A DNA stretch of 36,488 nt from positions 1 through 36,488 of the forward strand of contig SLSJ01000259.1 in NCBI GenBank assembly GCA_007130525.1, read 5' to 3'. Every line of letters begins with the position of its first letter. The stretch's first letter is position 1. The stretch comes from Ectothiorhodospiraceae bacterium. GTDB lineage: Bacteria; Pseudomonadota; Gammaproteobacteria; Nitrococcales; Aquisalimonadaceae. Positions 1 to 7,270 of this stretch are shown piece after piece. The position numbers and the translations under genes were made by a program. The notes under the pieces are model-generated. The model did no database searches. It saw only the letters and a list, made by a program, of their open reading frames with translations, and had not been told where the DNA came from.

Positions 1-426
1 AGGGGAGGACTTGTTATTCTGCTCGTAAGATACAGCATGTTCGCGATAGTGGCCACGCTGGCCAATATCGGCTCACAGGAGGTGGTGGCGCGGCTCCATC
101 AGGGACCCCGGGAGCTGTGGGCATCGCTGCTGGTGGGCACGGTGGTGGGCTTGACCGTCAAGTATGTGCTCGACAAGAAGTACATTTTCGGCGTCACGGC
201 GCGTAACGTGGTGGATGACTCCCGGATGTTCCTGCTGTATTCCCTCATGGGTGTGGTGACCACGCTGGTCTTCTGGGGCTTCGAGTTCTCCTTCGACCTG
301 GTATTCGACAACCGGCCCATGCGCTACGTCGGTGGTGTGATCGGTCTTGCAATCGGTTATGCGCTCAAGTACCGGCTGGACCGGCGTTACGTGTTTCCTG
401 CCGGTGCCCGCGCGGCAGGGGCCTGA
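1..426 (+). CDS. GtrA-like polytopic membrane protein, 5' end outside window
   Basis: Small polytopic membrane protein of the GtrA family, which is linked to moving polyprenyl-phosphate sugars across the inner membrane or to organising their synthesis. The frame stays open to base 1. The residues before the first ATG (position 37) read LVRYSM and match the usual GtrA opening (R-[FY]-x3-G-like), so the true start probably lies upstream and the 129-residue version is short at the N-terminus. Visible are hydrophobic segments (MFAIVATLANIGS, LWASLLVGTVVGL, FLLYSLMGVVTTLVFWGF, VGGVIGLAIGYALKY) and the paired basic Y-x-L-D-[KR]-[KR]-Y-[IV]-F repeats (VLDKKYIF, RLDRRYVF) typical of the family. The next gene starts directly after the stop, so the two are probably co-translated. 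Next to DprE1/DprE2-like genes it is best read as the counterpart of mycobacterial Rv3789. Confidence 0.8.
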   Translation, partial: RGGLVILLVRYSMFAIVATLANIGSQEVVARLHQGPRELWASLLVGTVVGLTVKYVLDKKYIFGVTARNVVDDSRMFLLYSLMGVVTTLVFWGFEFSFDLVFDNRPMRYVGGVIGLAIGYALKYRLDRRYVFPAGARAAGA

Positions 427-1758
427 GTGGTCGTGGCGGGCATGACCAACGGAGAGTTCAGCGGCTGGGGGCGCTACCCGCGGGCAACCGGTGCGCTCGT
501 CTGTCCAGCGGCTCCGGACCGGGTCCATTCCGCACTGCAGGCCGCCGGGGACGGCGACATCATTGCCCGCGGCATGGGCCGTTCCTATGGTGACAGCGCG
601 CTTGCTGCGACCATGCTCGACAGCGGCTTGCTGGACCATTACATCCATTTCGATCCGGACACCGGCGTGCTGGACTGCGAAGCTGGCGTGTCGCTGGATC
701 AGATCCTGCGGCTGCTGGTGCCGCAGGGCTGGTTTCCGCCCGTGACGCCGGGAACACGCTTCGTCACCGTGGGCGGCGCCATCGCCGCCGACGTGCATGG
801 CAAGAATCATCACCGTGACGGCTGCTTCAGCGCCCATGTTCCGGCACTGGAACTGGTGCTCGCCGACGGGTCCAGTGTTTGCTGTTCGCCGCGGGATAAC
901 AGCGACCTGTTCCGGGCCACATGCGGTGGCATGGGCCTTACAGGGATGATCACGCGGGCGACACTGCAAATGCGACGGATCCCCTCCAGCGTGTTGCGCG
1001 AGACGGTGATCCGGACCACCGATCTTGCCCAGACCCTGGCCCTTTTCGACGAGCATCATGATGCCGGCTACTCGGTTGCCTGGCTGGACTGCCTGGCGCC
1101 GACGGGTCGGCTGGGGCGGTCGCTGGTCATGCTGGGCGAGCACGACGACACCACGGACGTGCTGGATCTGCACCGCGTACCGCGACTGCGCGTGCCGCTG
1201 GATGCGCCGGCGGGATTGCTGAACAGGTACACCCTGCGGCTGTTCAATGCCCTCTACTATGCGCGCGGGCCCGGCCAGCCGACCACGAGGCGAGTGCATT
1301 ACGGAAGTTTCTTCTATCCGCTGGACGCCATACGCGAATGGAACCGCCTATATGGCCGCCGCGGCTTCGTCCAGTACCAGTTCGTGCTGCCGCGGGAAGC
1401 CGGAATGGCCGGGTTGACCCTGGTGTTGGAGCGCATCGCACGGTCCGGCCATGGTTCATTCCTGTCGGTGCTCAAGGCGCTGGGGCCGGCCAACGACAAC
1501 CATCTGTCGTTTCCAATGGAGGGCTACACGCTCGCCCTCGATTTCCGGGTCGAGCCGGCGTTGTTTGCGTTGCTCGATGAACTCGACGCCATCGTTCATG
1601 ACCACGGCGGCCGAATCTATCTCGCCAAGGACGCGCGCATGCAGCGCGAGTACGTACATCGGGGATACCCGTATCTGGATGTTTTCCGCGAGGTCAGGAT
1701 GCGCTATGGTGCGCACCGCCGATTTCATTCCCACCAATCCAGGCGCCTGGGGATCTAG
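427..1758 (+). CDS. dprE1: DprE1-like FAD-dependent decaprenylphosphoryl-ribose 2'-oxidase
   Basis: Flavoprotein oxidase of the VAO/ALO (FAD_binding_4) type, 443 residues. The closest family by motif is DprE1, which oxidises the 2'-OH of polyprenyl-phospho-beta-D-ribofuranose in the first half of an epimerisation to the arabinose form. The N-terminal FAD domain carries ARGMGRSYGD and TVGGAIAADVHGKNHH (H124 matches the flavin-contacting His of DprE1). The C-terminal part carries LSFPMEGYTLALDF and YLAKDAR (K401 matches the conserved active-site Lys). The residue aligned with the mycobacterial inhibitor-reactive Cys387 is Ala370. The GTG at 427 directly follows the upstream TGA and has AGGGG six bases before it; ATG 442 is the alternative start. 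The TAG stop lies inside the terminal repeat of a fold-back element. The exact lipid substrate is inferred. Confidence 0.82.
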   Translation: MVVAGMTNGEFSGWGRYPRATGALVCPAAPDRVHSALQAAGDGDIIARGMGRSYGDSALAATMLDSGLLDHYIHFDPDTGVLDCEAGVSLDQILRLLVPQGWFPPVTPGTRFVTVGGAIAADVHGKNHHRDGCFSAHVPALELVLADGSSVCCSPRDNSDLFRATCGGMGLTGMITRATLQMRRIPSSVLRETVIRTTDLAQTLALFDEHHDAGYSVAWLDCLAPTGRLGRSLVMLGEHDDTTDVLDLHRVPRLRVPLDAPAGLLNRYTLRLFNALYYARGPGQPTTRRVHYGSFFYPLDAIREWNRLYGRRGFVQYQFVLPREAGMAGLTLVLERIARSGHGSFLSVLKALGPANDNHLSFPMEGYTLALDFRVEPALFALLDELDAIVHDHGGRIYLAKDARMQREYVHRGYPYLDVFREVRMRYGAHRRFHSHQSRRLGI

Positions 1759-1890
1759 CCCGCATATCTCGCCGCCGCCCGTCCCGGCGCTCTCGCGAGG
1801 CGGGTGGGCGCGCGCGTGGTTGTTCCCACGTCCAGTGAGCCCAAAGCGCCGAGAGCGCGGGGACGGGGGCCGTGGGGGATCCGCAGCGGG
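1755..1890. repeat. Degenerate fold-back repeat copy A
   Basis: The left end CTAGCCCGCATATCTCGCCGCC (1755-1776) matches the terminal repeat of the copies at 13886 and 22457. The core differs. It holds an 18-bp inverted repeat with one mismatch (CCCGTCCCGGCGCTCTCG at 1778-1795, partner at 1850-1867) and a small inner stem CGTGG/CCACG. At the mirrored position of the left end (1869-1890) there is a decayed right end, GGCCGTGGGGGATCCGC, matching the expected terminus at roughly 12 of 22 positions. Bases 1756-1758 form the stop codon of the DprE1-like gene. The element separates that gene from the DprE2-like gene and could act as a hairpin barrier to transcription. Confidence 0.6.
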
Positions 1891-2007
1891 CGCTGCACTG
1901 CGTTATGCTGCCTGGCTGGAGAGTGACTACAGCACGGCGCAGCATGCCTTGTTCAGTGCTCGCGGCGGCTCTCAGAGAGGCAACGAACTTCTGTCAAGGG
2001 ACACCGG

Positions 2008-2742
2008 ATGAGCACACTGATCATCGGCGCGACCTCGCGTATCGCGCTGGCCACGGCCCGCGAACTGGCTTCCGCCGGTGATCGTCTGTATCTGGTGGCC
2101 CGGGATGCCGACGCCCTGGACCGGCTGGCACGGGATCTCCGTACCCGCGGCGCCCAGGTGGATACCGCCGTGCACGACGTCAATGACACTGCATCGCAGG
2201 ACTCCATGCTGGAAACGGCCTGGTCCACTCTGGGCCGGGTCGATACCGTGCTCATCGCCCACGGTACCCTTCCGGACCAGGCTGCCTGCGAGCGGGATAT
2301 CCCCCGGGCGCTTGCCGAGTTCACCACCAACGCCGTGGCCGGTCTCGGCCTGGCGCTGGACATCGCCAACCGCCTGGAGCGTCAGGGGGAGGGCACGCTT
2401 GCGATGATCACATCTGTGGCGGGTGAGCGGGGACGGCAGTCCAACTACCTGTATGGCGCCGCCAAGGCCGCCGTCAGCCGATTGCTCGAAGGCTTGGCAC
2501 ACAGGTTTTCCGGGTCGGGGGTCCGCGTGCTGGATATCCGGCCGGGGCTGGTGGATACGCCCATGACGGCCAACTTTCCCAAGGGGCCCCTTTGGGCGTC
2601 GGCGGAGCAGGTCGGTGGCCGTATTGCGAACCTGTTGCAGGTCGGGGCGGAGGGTGTGCGCTATGTTCCCCGGCGGTGGTTCTGGATCATGCTGATCATC
2701 CGCAGTCTTCCCCGTGCCCTCCTTCACCGGACGCGCTTGTGA
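2008..2742 (+). CDS. dprE2: DprE2-like short-chain dehydrogenase/reductase
   Basis: Classical short-chain dehydrogenase/reductase of 244 residues. The nucleotide-binding loop near the N-terminus is LIIGATSRIALATA, a variant of TGxxxGxG. Further along are the structural Asn (TTNAVAG), the catalytic Ser (ITSVAGERG) and YGAAK, the YxxxK pair. The PG motif region reads IRPGLVDTPM, and the C-terminus is hydrophobic and basic (FWIMLIIRSLPRALLHRTRL), which suggests membrane association as in DprE2. Paired with the upstream DprE1-like oxidase it would reduce the 2-keto intermediate to polyprenyl-phospho-arabinofuranose. The start ATG has AAGGG (1996-2000) upstream. A 249-bp gap holding a fold-back element separates the two genes, unusual for this pair, so it may have its own promoter. 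As an isolated gene it could only be called an SDR; the specific call rests on neighbours. Confidence 0.75.
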   Translation: MSTLIIGATSRIALATARELASAGDRLYLVARDADALDRLARDLRTRGAQVDTAVHDVNDTASQDSMLETAWSTLGRVDTVLIAHGTLPDQAACERDIPRALAEFTTNAVAGLGLALDIANRLERQGEGTLAMITSVAGERGRQSNYLYGAAKAAVSRLLEGLAHRFSGSGVRVLDIRPGLVDTPMTANFPKGPLWASAEQVGGRIANLLQVGAEGVRYVPRRWFWIMLIIRSLPRALLHRTRL

Positions 2743-2806
2743 CCGGGCACGGCGTATTCAGCCGTCCCGGATGCATGAAGCGAACGTGGCGAGCGGGGGC
2801 CGGATA

Positions 2807-4327
2807 ATGCGGTTTGTCACCACGGCAGCGGACGATTCGCGCCGGTTCTGGGTGCTCTTCCTGGCCGCAGCGGCCATCAAGGTGCTGATTGCGGCAGCGC
2901 TGCCGCTGACCGGGGACGAGGCATATTTCGCGCTCTATGCCCGAAATCCCGACTGGGGCGGATTCTACGACCACCCGCCCATGGTGGGATGGATGCTTTG
3001 GCTGATGGGGCATGCCGGGTCCCACGAAGCCATACTTCGTTTGCCCGCCGTGGCGTTGGGGCTGCTGCTGCCGCTGGCCCTCTACTGGTGCCTGCGGGAT
3101 GTGGACGAGCGCAAGGCGCGACTCGTTGCCCTGCTCCTGTTGCTTACCCCCATATACCTGGTTGGCGTGCTGATCACCACAGATACCGGGTTGATCCTGT
3201 TTGGCTTCCTCTCGGTGGTGGCACTGTATCGTGCCGAAGCAGGAGGTCGCAGGTCGGCCTATGCGCTGGCCGGTCTGCTGCTCGGTCTTGCCATCTACTC
3301 GAAGTATTTTGCGCTCTTGCTCGCTTTTTCCTACGTCGTGTATTTCCTGCTCCGGGCGCGCCACCGCTGGCCGGGGTTTCTGTTGCTGTTCGCGGTCGCG
3401 GGCGTGTTCGTGGGTCTCAACCTGCTCTGGAACTACCTGAACTGCTGGAACCACATCATGTTCAACGTGGTCAACCGGCACCCCGGAAACGGCTCCCTGG
3501 ATCTCCGCAATCTCGTCGTCTACGTGCTCATGCTGGGGTACCTGTTCGCGTTGCCGGCGTGGTTCCTGCTTCGCGACCGTGACCGCGTTGTTGGGGCAGT
3601 CAGAAGCACGCCCTGGCTGGTATTCGTGATCGCAGGCGCCGTGCCTTTGGGCGTCTTTCTGCTGCTTTCCCCGCTTCGCTCCATCGGACTGCACTGGGTG
3701 TTGCTGTTTGTGCCGCTGCTCTACGTGTTGTACGTGTTTCTGCCGCGCCGCAGCCTGGAACGGTCGTTGGCGTTCATGACAGTATTCGCCGGCCTGCATC
3801 TTGCCGTCATAGCAAGCGTACTGATGTATCCGCCGCACTGGCTGGAAGAACGGGATATCCACAGGGACGCCGTGTTCTATGGTGACCCGCGCAACGTGGC
3901 GCAGGCGTTGGAGCCGTTCGAAGCGGATCACTACGCCATTGGCAGTTATGCGCGTGCCGGCGTGCTCAGCCATTACACGGACGAGTACTGGTCCGTGTTC
4001 GGTACCGGCTCGCAGTATGCCCGGGAAGATGACCGGATTACGGACTGGACTGCCCGGGACGGCGATTCCGTGCTCGTCTTCGGCAAGCGTTATCCGATTC
4101 GGCCCGAGGACGTTGAGCCGTACTTCGAGCGGGTCGAGTATACCGAACTGGAGGTCGGCGGCGTTCCTTTCCAGATTGCCCTGGGCCGGGGTTTCCGCTA
4201 TCAGGTCTACCACGAGGAGGTCCTGCAAGACGTGCGTAAACTCTACTACCGCATTCCTGAGTGGCTGCCCGTGGGCGGTTGCCGTTTTCTCGCCCGCTAT
4301 TTTGGCGACATGCCGGAAAACCGGTGA
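2807..4327 (+). CDS. GT-C membrane glycosyltransferase (GT39/ArnT-like)
   Basis: Integral membrane glycosyltransferase of the GT-C fold, about 506 residues from the chosen start. These enzymes move a sugar from a polyprenyl-phosphate donor to a periplasmic acceptor. After the first hydrophobic helix comes [25 protein letters not shown] (D37/E38), the acidic catalytic loop and following aromatic stretch characteristic of PMT/ArnT-type enzymes. Some nine to eleven hydrophobic segments follow, then a soluble C-terminal domain of about 130 residues. ATG 2807 is preferred over the ORF-track start because the upstream residues are not family-like; ATG 2771 is possible. It follows the DprE2-like gene by 64 bases. 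In that context the donor is probably lipid-linked arabinofuranose, placing it where AftA sits in mycobacteria. The acceptor (glycan, lipid A or pilin) cannot be told from sequence. Confidence 0.78.
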   Translation: MRFVTTAADDSRRFWVLFLAAAAIKVLIAAALPLTGDEAYFALYARNPDWGGFYDHPPMVGWMLWLMGHAGSHEAILRLPAVALGLLLPLALYWCLRDVDERKARLVALLLLLTPIYLVGVLITTDTGLILFGFLSVVALYRAEAGGRRSAYALAGLLLGLAIYSKYFALLLAFSYVVYFLLRARHRWPGFLLLFAVAGVFVGLNLLWNYLNCWNHIMFNVVNRHPGNGSLDLRNLVVYVLMLGYLFALPAWFLLRDRDRVVGAVRSTPWLVFVIAGAVPLGVFLLLSPLRSIGLHWVLLFVPLLYVLYVFLPRRSLERSLAFMTVFAGLHLAVIASVLMYPPHWLEERDIHRDAVFYGDPRNVAQALEPFEADHYAIGSYARAGVLSHYTDEYWSVFGTGSQYAREDDRITDWTARDGDSVLVFGKRYPIRPEDVEPYFERVEYTELEVGGVPFQIALGRGFRYQVYHEEVLQDVRKLYYRIPEWLPVGGCRFLARYFGDMPENR

Positions 4328-4367
4328 GGCGGCCCGCACCGGCATTCGACGACCGCACGGGAGGCAC

Positions 4368-5312
4368 ATGAGCGATCAACCCAGACTCGTGTTTGCGGGC
4401 ACGCCCGCCTTTGCTGTTCCCGCCCTGCGTGAACTGGTGGCGGCCGGCTACCCGCCCGTGACCGTTTACACGCAGCCGGACCGGCCTGCCGGGCGCGGCC
4501 GCAAGGCCCGGCCTTCGCCGGTTAAACTGGCTGCGCTGGATTACGGACTGCCGGTGGAGCAGCCCGCAAGCCTGCGCGACCCGGCGGCCCGTGAGCGCCT
4601 GGCCGGCCTGCGCCCCGATCTTATGATTGTCGCCGCCTACGGCCTGATCCTGCCGCAGTCCGTGCTCGACCTGCCGCGTCTGGGCTGCGTCAATATCCAT
4701 GCATCGCTCCTGCCCCGCTGGCGCGGTGCCGCACCCATACAGCGGGCCATTCTCGCCGGAGACACCGAGACCGGCGTCTGCCTGATGCGGATGGAAGCGG
4801 GCCTGGACACCGGACCGGTGCTGGCATGTGCGACCACGCCCATTCATGCCGAAGACACCGGCGGCACACTCCATGACCGTCTGGCCGACATTGGTGCCGG
4901 ATTGCTGATTGGCAGTCTGCCGGACCTGCTGGAGGGGAAACTGCGGGCACAGCCCCAGGATCACGATGCCGCCACTTATGCCTCCAAGGTGAGCAAGGCC
5001 GAGGCGTTGCTCGACTGGCGGAAACCCGCCCGGCAATTGCAACGGCAGGTGGCCGCCTTCAATCCGTGGCCGGTGGCACACACACGCTGGCACGGTGAAC
5101 CACTGCGTATCTGGCGGGCGACGGTGATTTGCGAGTCAGCCGATGCCGCCCCGGGGACGGTCCTCGCCGCCGGCCGCGGGGGGATCGACGTGGCCACCGG
5201 CGAGGGCTGTCTGCGGCTTCTGGAACTGCAGCTGCCCGGTGGCCGGGTTCTGGCGGCCGGGGCGTTTCTAAGCGGGCACAGCCTGAGACCCGGGGAGCGG
5301 TTGGGCGAATGA
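4368..5312 (+). CDS. fmt: Methionyl-tRNA formyltransferase
   Basis: Transfers a formyl group from 10-formyl-tetrahydrofolate to Met-tRNA(fMet), making the initiator tRNA for bacterial translation. The N-terminal domain begins [17 protein letters not shown] and carries the catalytic set N109, H111 and D147 in [21 protein letters not shown] and [10 protein letters not shown]. The C-terminal OB-like tRNA-binding domain includes FNPWPVAHT. The length of 314 residues is normal. The ATG at 4368 has CGGGAGG upstream; the ORF track extends to 3879 only because the frame happens to be open through the preceding gene. It heads the fmt-rsmB operon. The usual upstream partner def (peptide deformylase) is absent here and its place is taken by the glycosyltransferase gene. 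Confidence 0.96.
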   Translation: MSDQPRLVFAGTPAFAVPALRELVAAGYPPVTVYTQPDRPAGRGRKARPSPVKLAALDYGLPVEQPASLRDPAARERLAGLRPDLMIVAAYGLILPQSVLDLPRLGCVNIHASLLPRWRGAAPIQRAILAGDTETGVCLMRMEAGLDTGPVLACATTPIHAEDTGGTLHDRLADIGAGLLIGSLPDLLEGKLRAQPQDHDAATYASKVSKAEALLDWRKPARQLQRQVAAFNPWPVAHTRWHGEPLRIWRATVICESADAAPGTVLAAGRGGIDVATGEGCLRLLELQLPGGRVLAAGAFLSGHSLRPGERLGE

Positions 5313-5375
5313 ACCTGTACCGGTGTTGCGTTGCCGAAGGTGACGGATTCTCTTCGTCTCCGCCAGGAGTCCGTG

Positions 5376-6671
5376 ATGCCGGTGCGTGAAGCGGCGGCAC
5401 GCAGCCTGGCGCTGGTTCTTCGCGACGGCAGGTCCGTGTCGGATGTATTGCCGACAGCGCTTGCCTCGCTGTCCGACGCCGACCGCGGGCTGGTGCGGGA
5501 ACTGGTCTCGGGAACCCTGCGCTGGTATCCGCGGCTGGACGTACTGCTGGAGCGGCTGTTGCAGCGGCCTTTGCGGCGCAAGGACTCCGATGTCCGGGCC
5601 CTGGCCTTGATCGGACTCTATCAGTGCCTGGAAACTCGGGTGCCTGACCATGCCGCCGTGTCCGCCACCGTGGAAGCGGCAAGAGGATTGGGCAAACCAT
5701 GGGCTGCGGGACTGGTCAATGCCGTGCTCCGACGATTCCTGCGGGAACGCGATTCACTGCTCGCAGCACTCGACGACTCGGAAGCGGCTCGCCATGCCCA
5801 CCCGCAATGGCTGATTGACTGGCTTCGGCACGATTGGCCGGAGCACTGGAGGTCGATCCTTGCCGCCAACAACCAGCGCCCGCCCATGACCGTGCGCGTC
5901 AACAGCTTGCGCTGCACCAGGGAGGAGTGGCTGCAACGTCTGCAGGCGGCGGGCCTGGGTGGCAAGGCCCATCCAATGGCCGCCGATGCCGTGGTCTTGT
6001 CCGACCCCGTCGGCGTTGAGAGGCTTCCGGGCTTTGCGGAGGGCGAGGTCTCGGTTCAGGATGCCGCCGGCCAACTGGCCGCCGATCTGCTCGCTCCTGC
6101 CGCCGGCGACAGGGTGCTGGACCTCTGTGCGGCGCCCGGCAGCAAGACCTGCCATATTCTTGAGCGCTATCCAAAGATCGGTGATCTGACCGCAGTGGAC
6201 ATCGACTCGGACCGGCTGCAGCGGCTGCGGGATAATCTGCGACGGCTGGGGCTGTCTGCCGGCATCGTTGTCGCCGACGGCACGAACCCGAAGAGCTGGT
6301 GGGATGGCCGACTCTACCAGCGTATCCTGCTCGATGCCCCGTGTTCAGCCACCGGTGTGATTCGCCGCCATCCGGATATCAAGGTACTGCGCCGGGCAGA
6401 AGATATCGCCCCGCTGGTGGCCATGCAGAAACGCCTGCTGGACGCGGTATGGCCCATGCTGGCCCCCGGCGGTATGCTAGTTTACGCCACCTGCTCCGTA
6501 CTGCAGGCGGAGAATGAGACGCTCATTGCACACTTTATCGACAACGCGCCGGACGCCTCGGCGCCATCCATGGACCAAGGCTGGGGAATTGCCCGGCCCC
6601 GCGGCCGCCAAATTCCAACCGGAGAAGCGGGCATGGACGGCTTTTTTTACGCGTGCCTGCGCAAACGGTGA
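5376..6671 (+). CDS. rsmB: 16S rRNA (cytosine-967-C5)-methyltransferase
   Basis: SAM-dependent methyltransferase that modifies C967 of 16S rRNA. It has an N-terminal NusB-like RNA-binding domain (about residues 1-140: REAAARSLALVL, LYQCLETRVPDHAAVSATVEAAR) and a C-terminal RNA m5C methyltransferase domain. Visible are SAM motif I DLCAAPGSKT (from D249), motif IV DAPCSATGV (C323) and motif VI YATCSVLQAENE (C373); the two cysteines match the release and nucleophile residues of the family. Starting at ATG 5376 gives 431 residues, close to the E. coli length, and is supported by AGGAG at 5365-5369. The ORF-track TTG at 5331 adds a non-homologous leader. It lies 63 bases after fmt, and its stop overlaps possible starts of the next gene. 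Confidence 0.96.
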   Translation: MPVREAAARSLALVLRDGRSVSDVLPTALASLSDADRGLVRELVSGTLRWYPRLDVLLERLLQRPLRRKDSDVRALALIGLYQCLETRVPDHAAVSATVEAARGLGKPWAAGLVNAVLRRFLRERDSLLAALDDSEAARHAHPQWLIDWLRHDWPEHWRSILAANNQRPPMTVRVNSLRCTREEWLQRLQAAGLGGKAHPMAADAVVLSDPVGVERLPGFAEGEVSVQDAAGQLAADLLAPAAGDRVLDLCAAPGSKTCHILERYPKIGDLTAVDIDSDRLQRLRDNLRRLGLSAGIVVADGTNPKSWWDGRLYQRILLDAPCSATGVIRRHPDIKVLRRAEDIAPLVAMQKRLLDAVWPMLAPGGMLVYATCSVLQAENETLIAHFIDNAPDASAPSMDQGWGIARPRGRQIPTGEAGMDGFFYACLRKR

Positions 6672-6679
6672 CTGTCCTG

Positions 6680-7270
6680 ATGCGGCATATTCCGGCTACC
6701 GTTTCCTGGTTAGCTTTACTCGGCCTGTCGATGCTGATGGCGGCGTGGCCGGTGTCGGTGCTGTCGGAAAACTCGGGAAGGGCCGGCTTCACGCTGGTCA
6801 GTGGCAATATCCGGACGGGTACGGATGTGCATTATCTGGATGCCCGTTACGATGCCACGCTGACTGCGGATGCCAACGACGCGCTGGACAATGGCGTGCC
6901 CCTCACCCTGGAACTTCAGGTGCGGGTGACTCGGCCCCGGCGCTGGTGGTGGGACGCGGAACTGGTGGAGTTCAGTCAGCGCCAGGAACTTCGCTATCAC
7001 GCCTTGAGCCGGCGCTACGTGGTTCATAATCACGCCACTGGCGATCGCAGGATTTTCTTCCGCAGGGATGTCGCGGTTGCCGCCTGGAGCACGCTGGAAT
7101 CGGTACCGCTGCTGCAGCGACGGCAACTCGAACACGGCCAGCGCTACGAGGTGGAGGCGCGGGTTCGACTCGATCTCGATGCACTGCCTCATCCGCTGCG
7201 CACGGTGGCTTTCGTATCGCCCGAGTGGCGCCTGGTAAGCGATTGGTACAAATGGCCGCTCGAAGGTTGA
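6680..7270 (+). CDS. DUF4390-type exported protein
   Basis: Protein of about 196 residues with an N-terminal signal or anchor (IPATVSWLALLGLSMLMAAWPV) followed by a soluble beta-rich region. The pattern VSGNIRTGTDVHYLDARYDATLTADANDALDNGVPLTLELQVRV, then RRWWWD and later DWYKWPLEG, is what I know as the DUF4390 family, commonly found immediately before ntrY. Its function is unknown; the location suggests a periplasmic partner of the sensor kinase. The start could be ATG 6680 or GTG 6668, the latter overlapping the rsmB stop (GTGA). The 3' end overlaps ntrY by 19 bases, so translation is probably coupled. Confidence 0.8.
   Translation: MRHIPATVSWLALLGLSMLMAAWPVSVLSENSGRAGFTLVSGNIRTGTDVHYLDARYDATLTADANDALDNGVPLTLELQVRVTRPRRWWWDAELVEFSQRQELRYHALSRRYVVHNHATGDRRIFFRRDVAVAAWSTLESVPLLQRRQLEHGQRYEVEARVRLDLDALPHPLRTVAFVSPEWRLVSDWYKWPLEG

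Noticed and set aside
73-1299. Minus-strand 408-aa ORF over the GtrA/DprE1-like genes
   Set aside because: Antisense shadow of a recognisable coding region; composition is His/Arg/Gln-rich with no domain.
2696-4369. Minus-strand 557-aa ORF
   Set aside because: Complete antisense overlap with the GT-C glycosyltransferase; Gln/His/Arg-rich shadow of a hydrophobic protein in a GC-rich genome.
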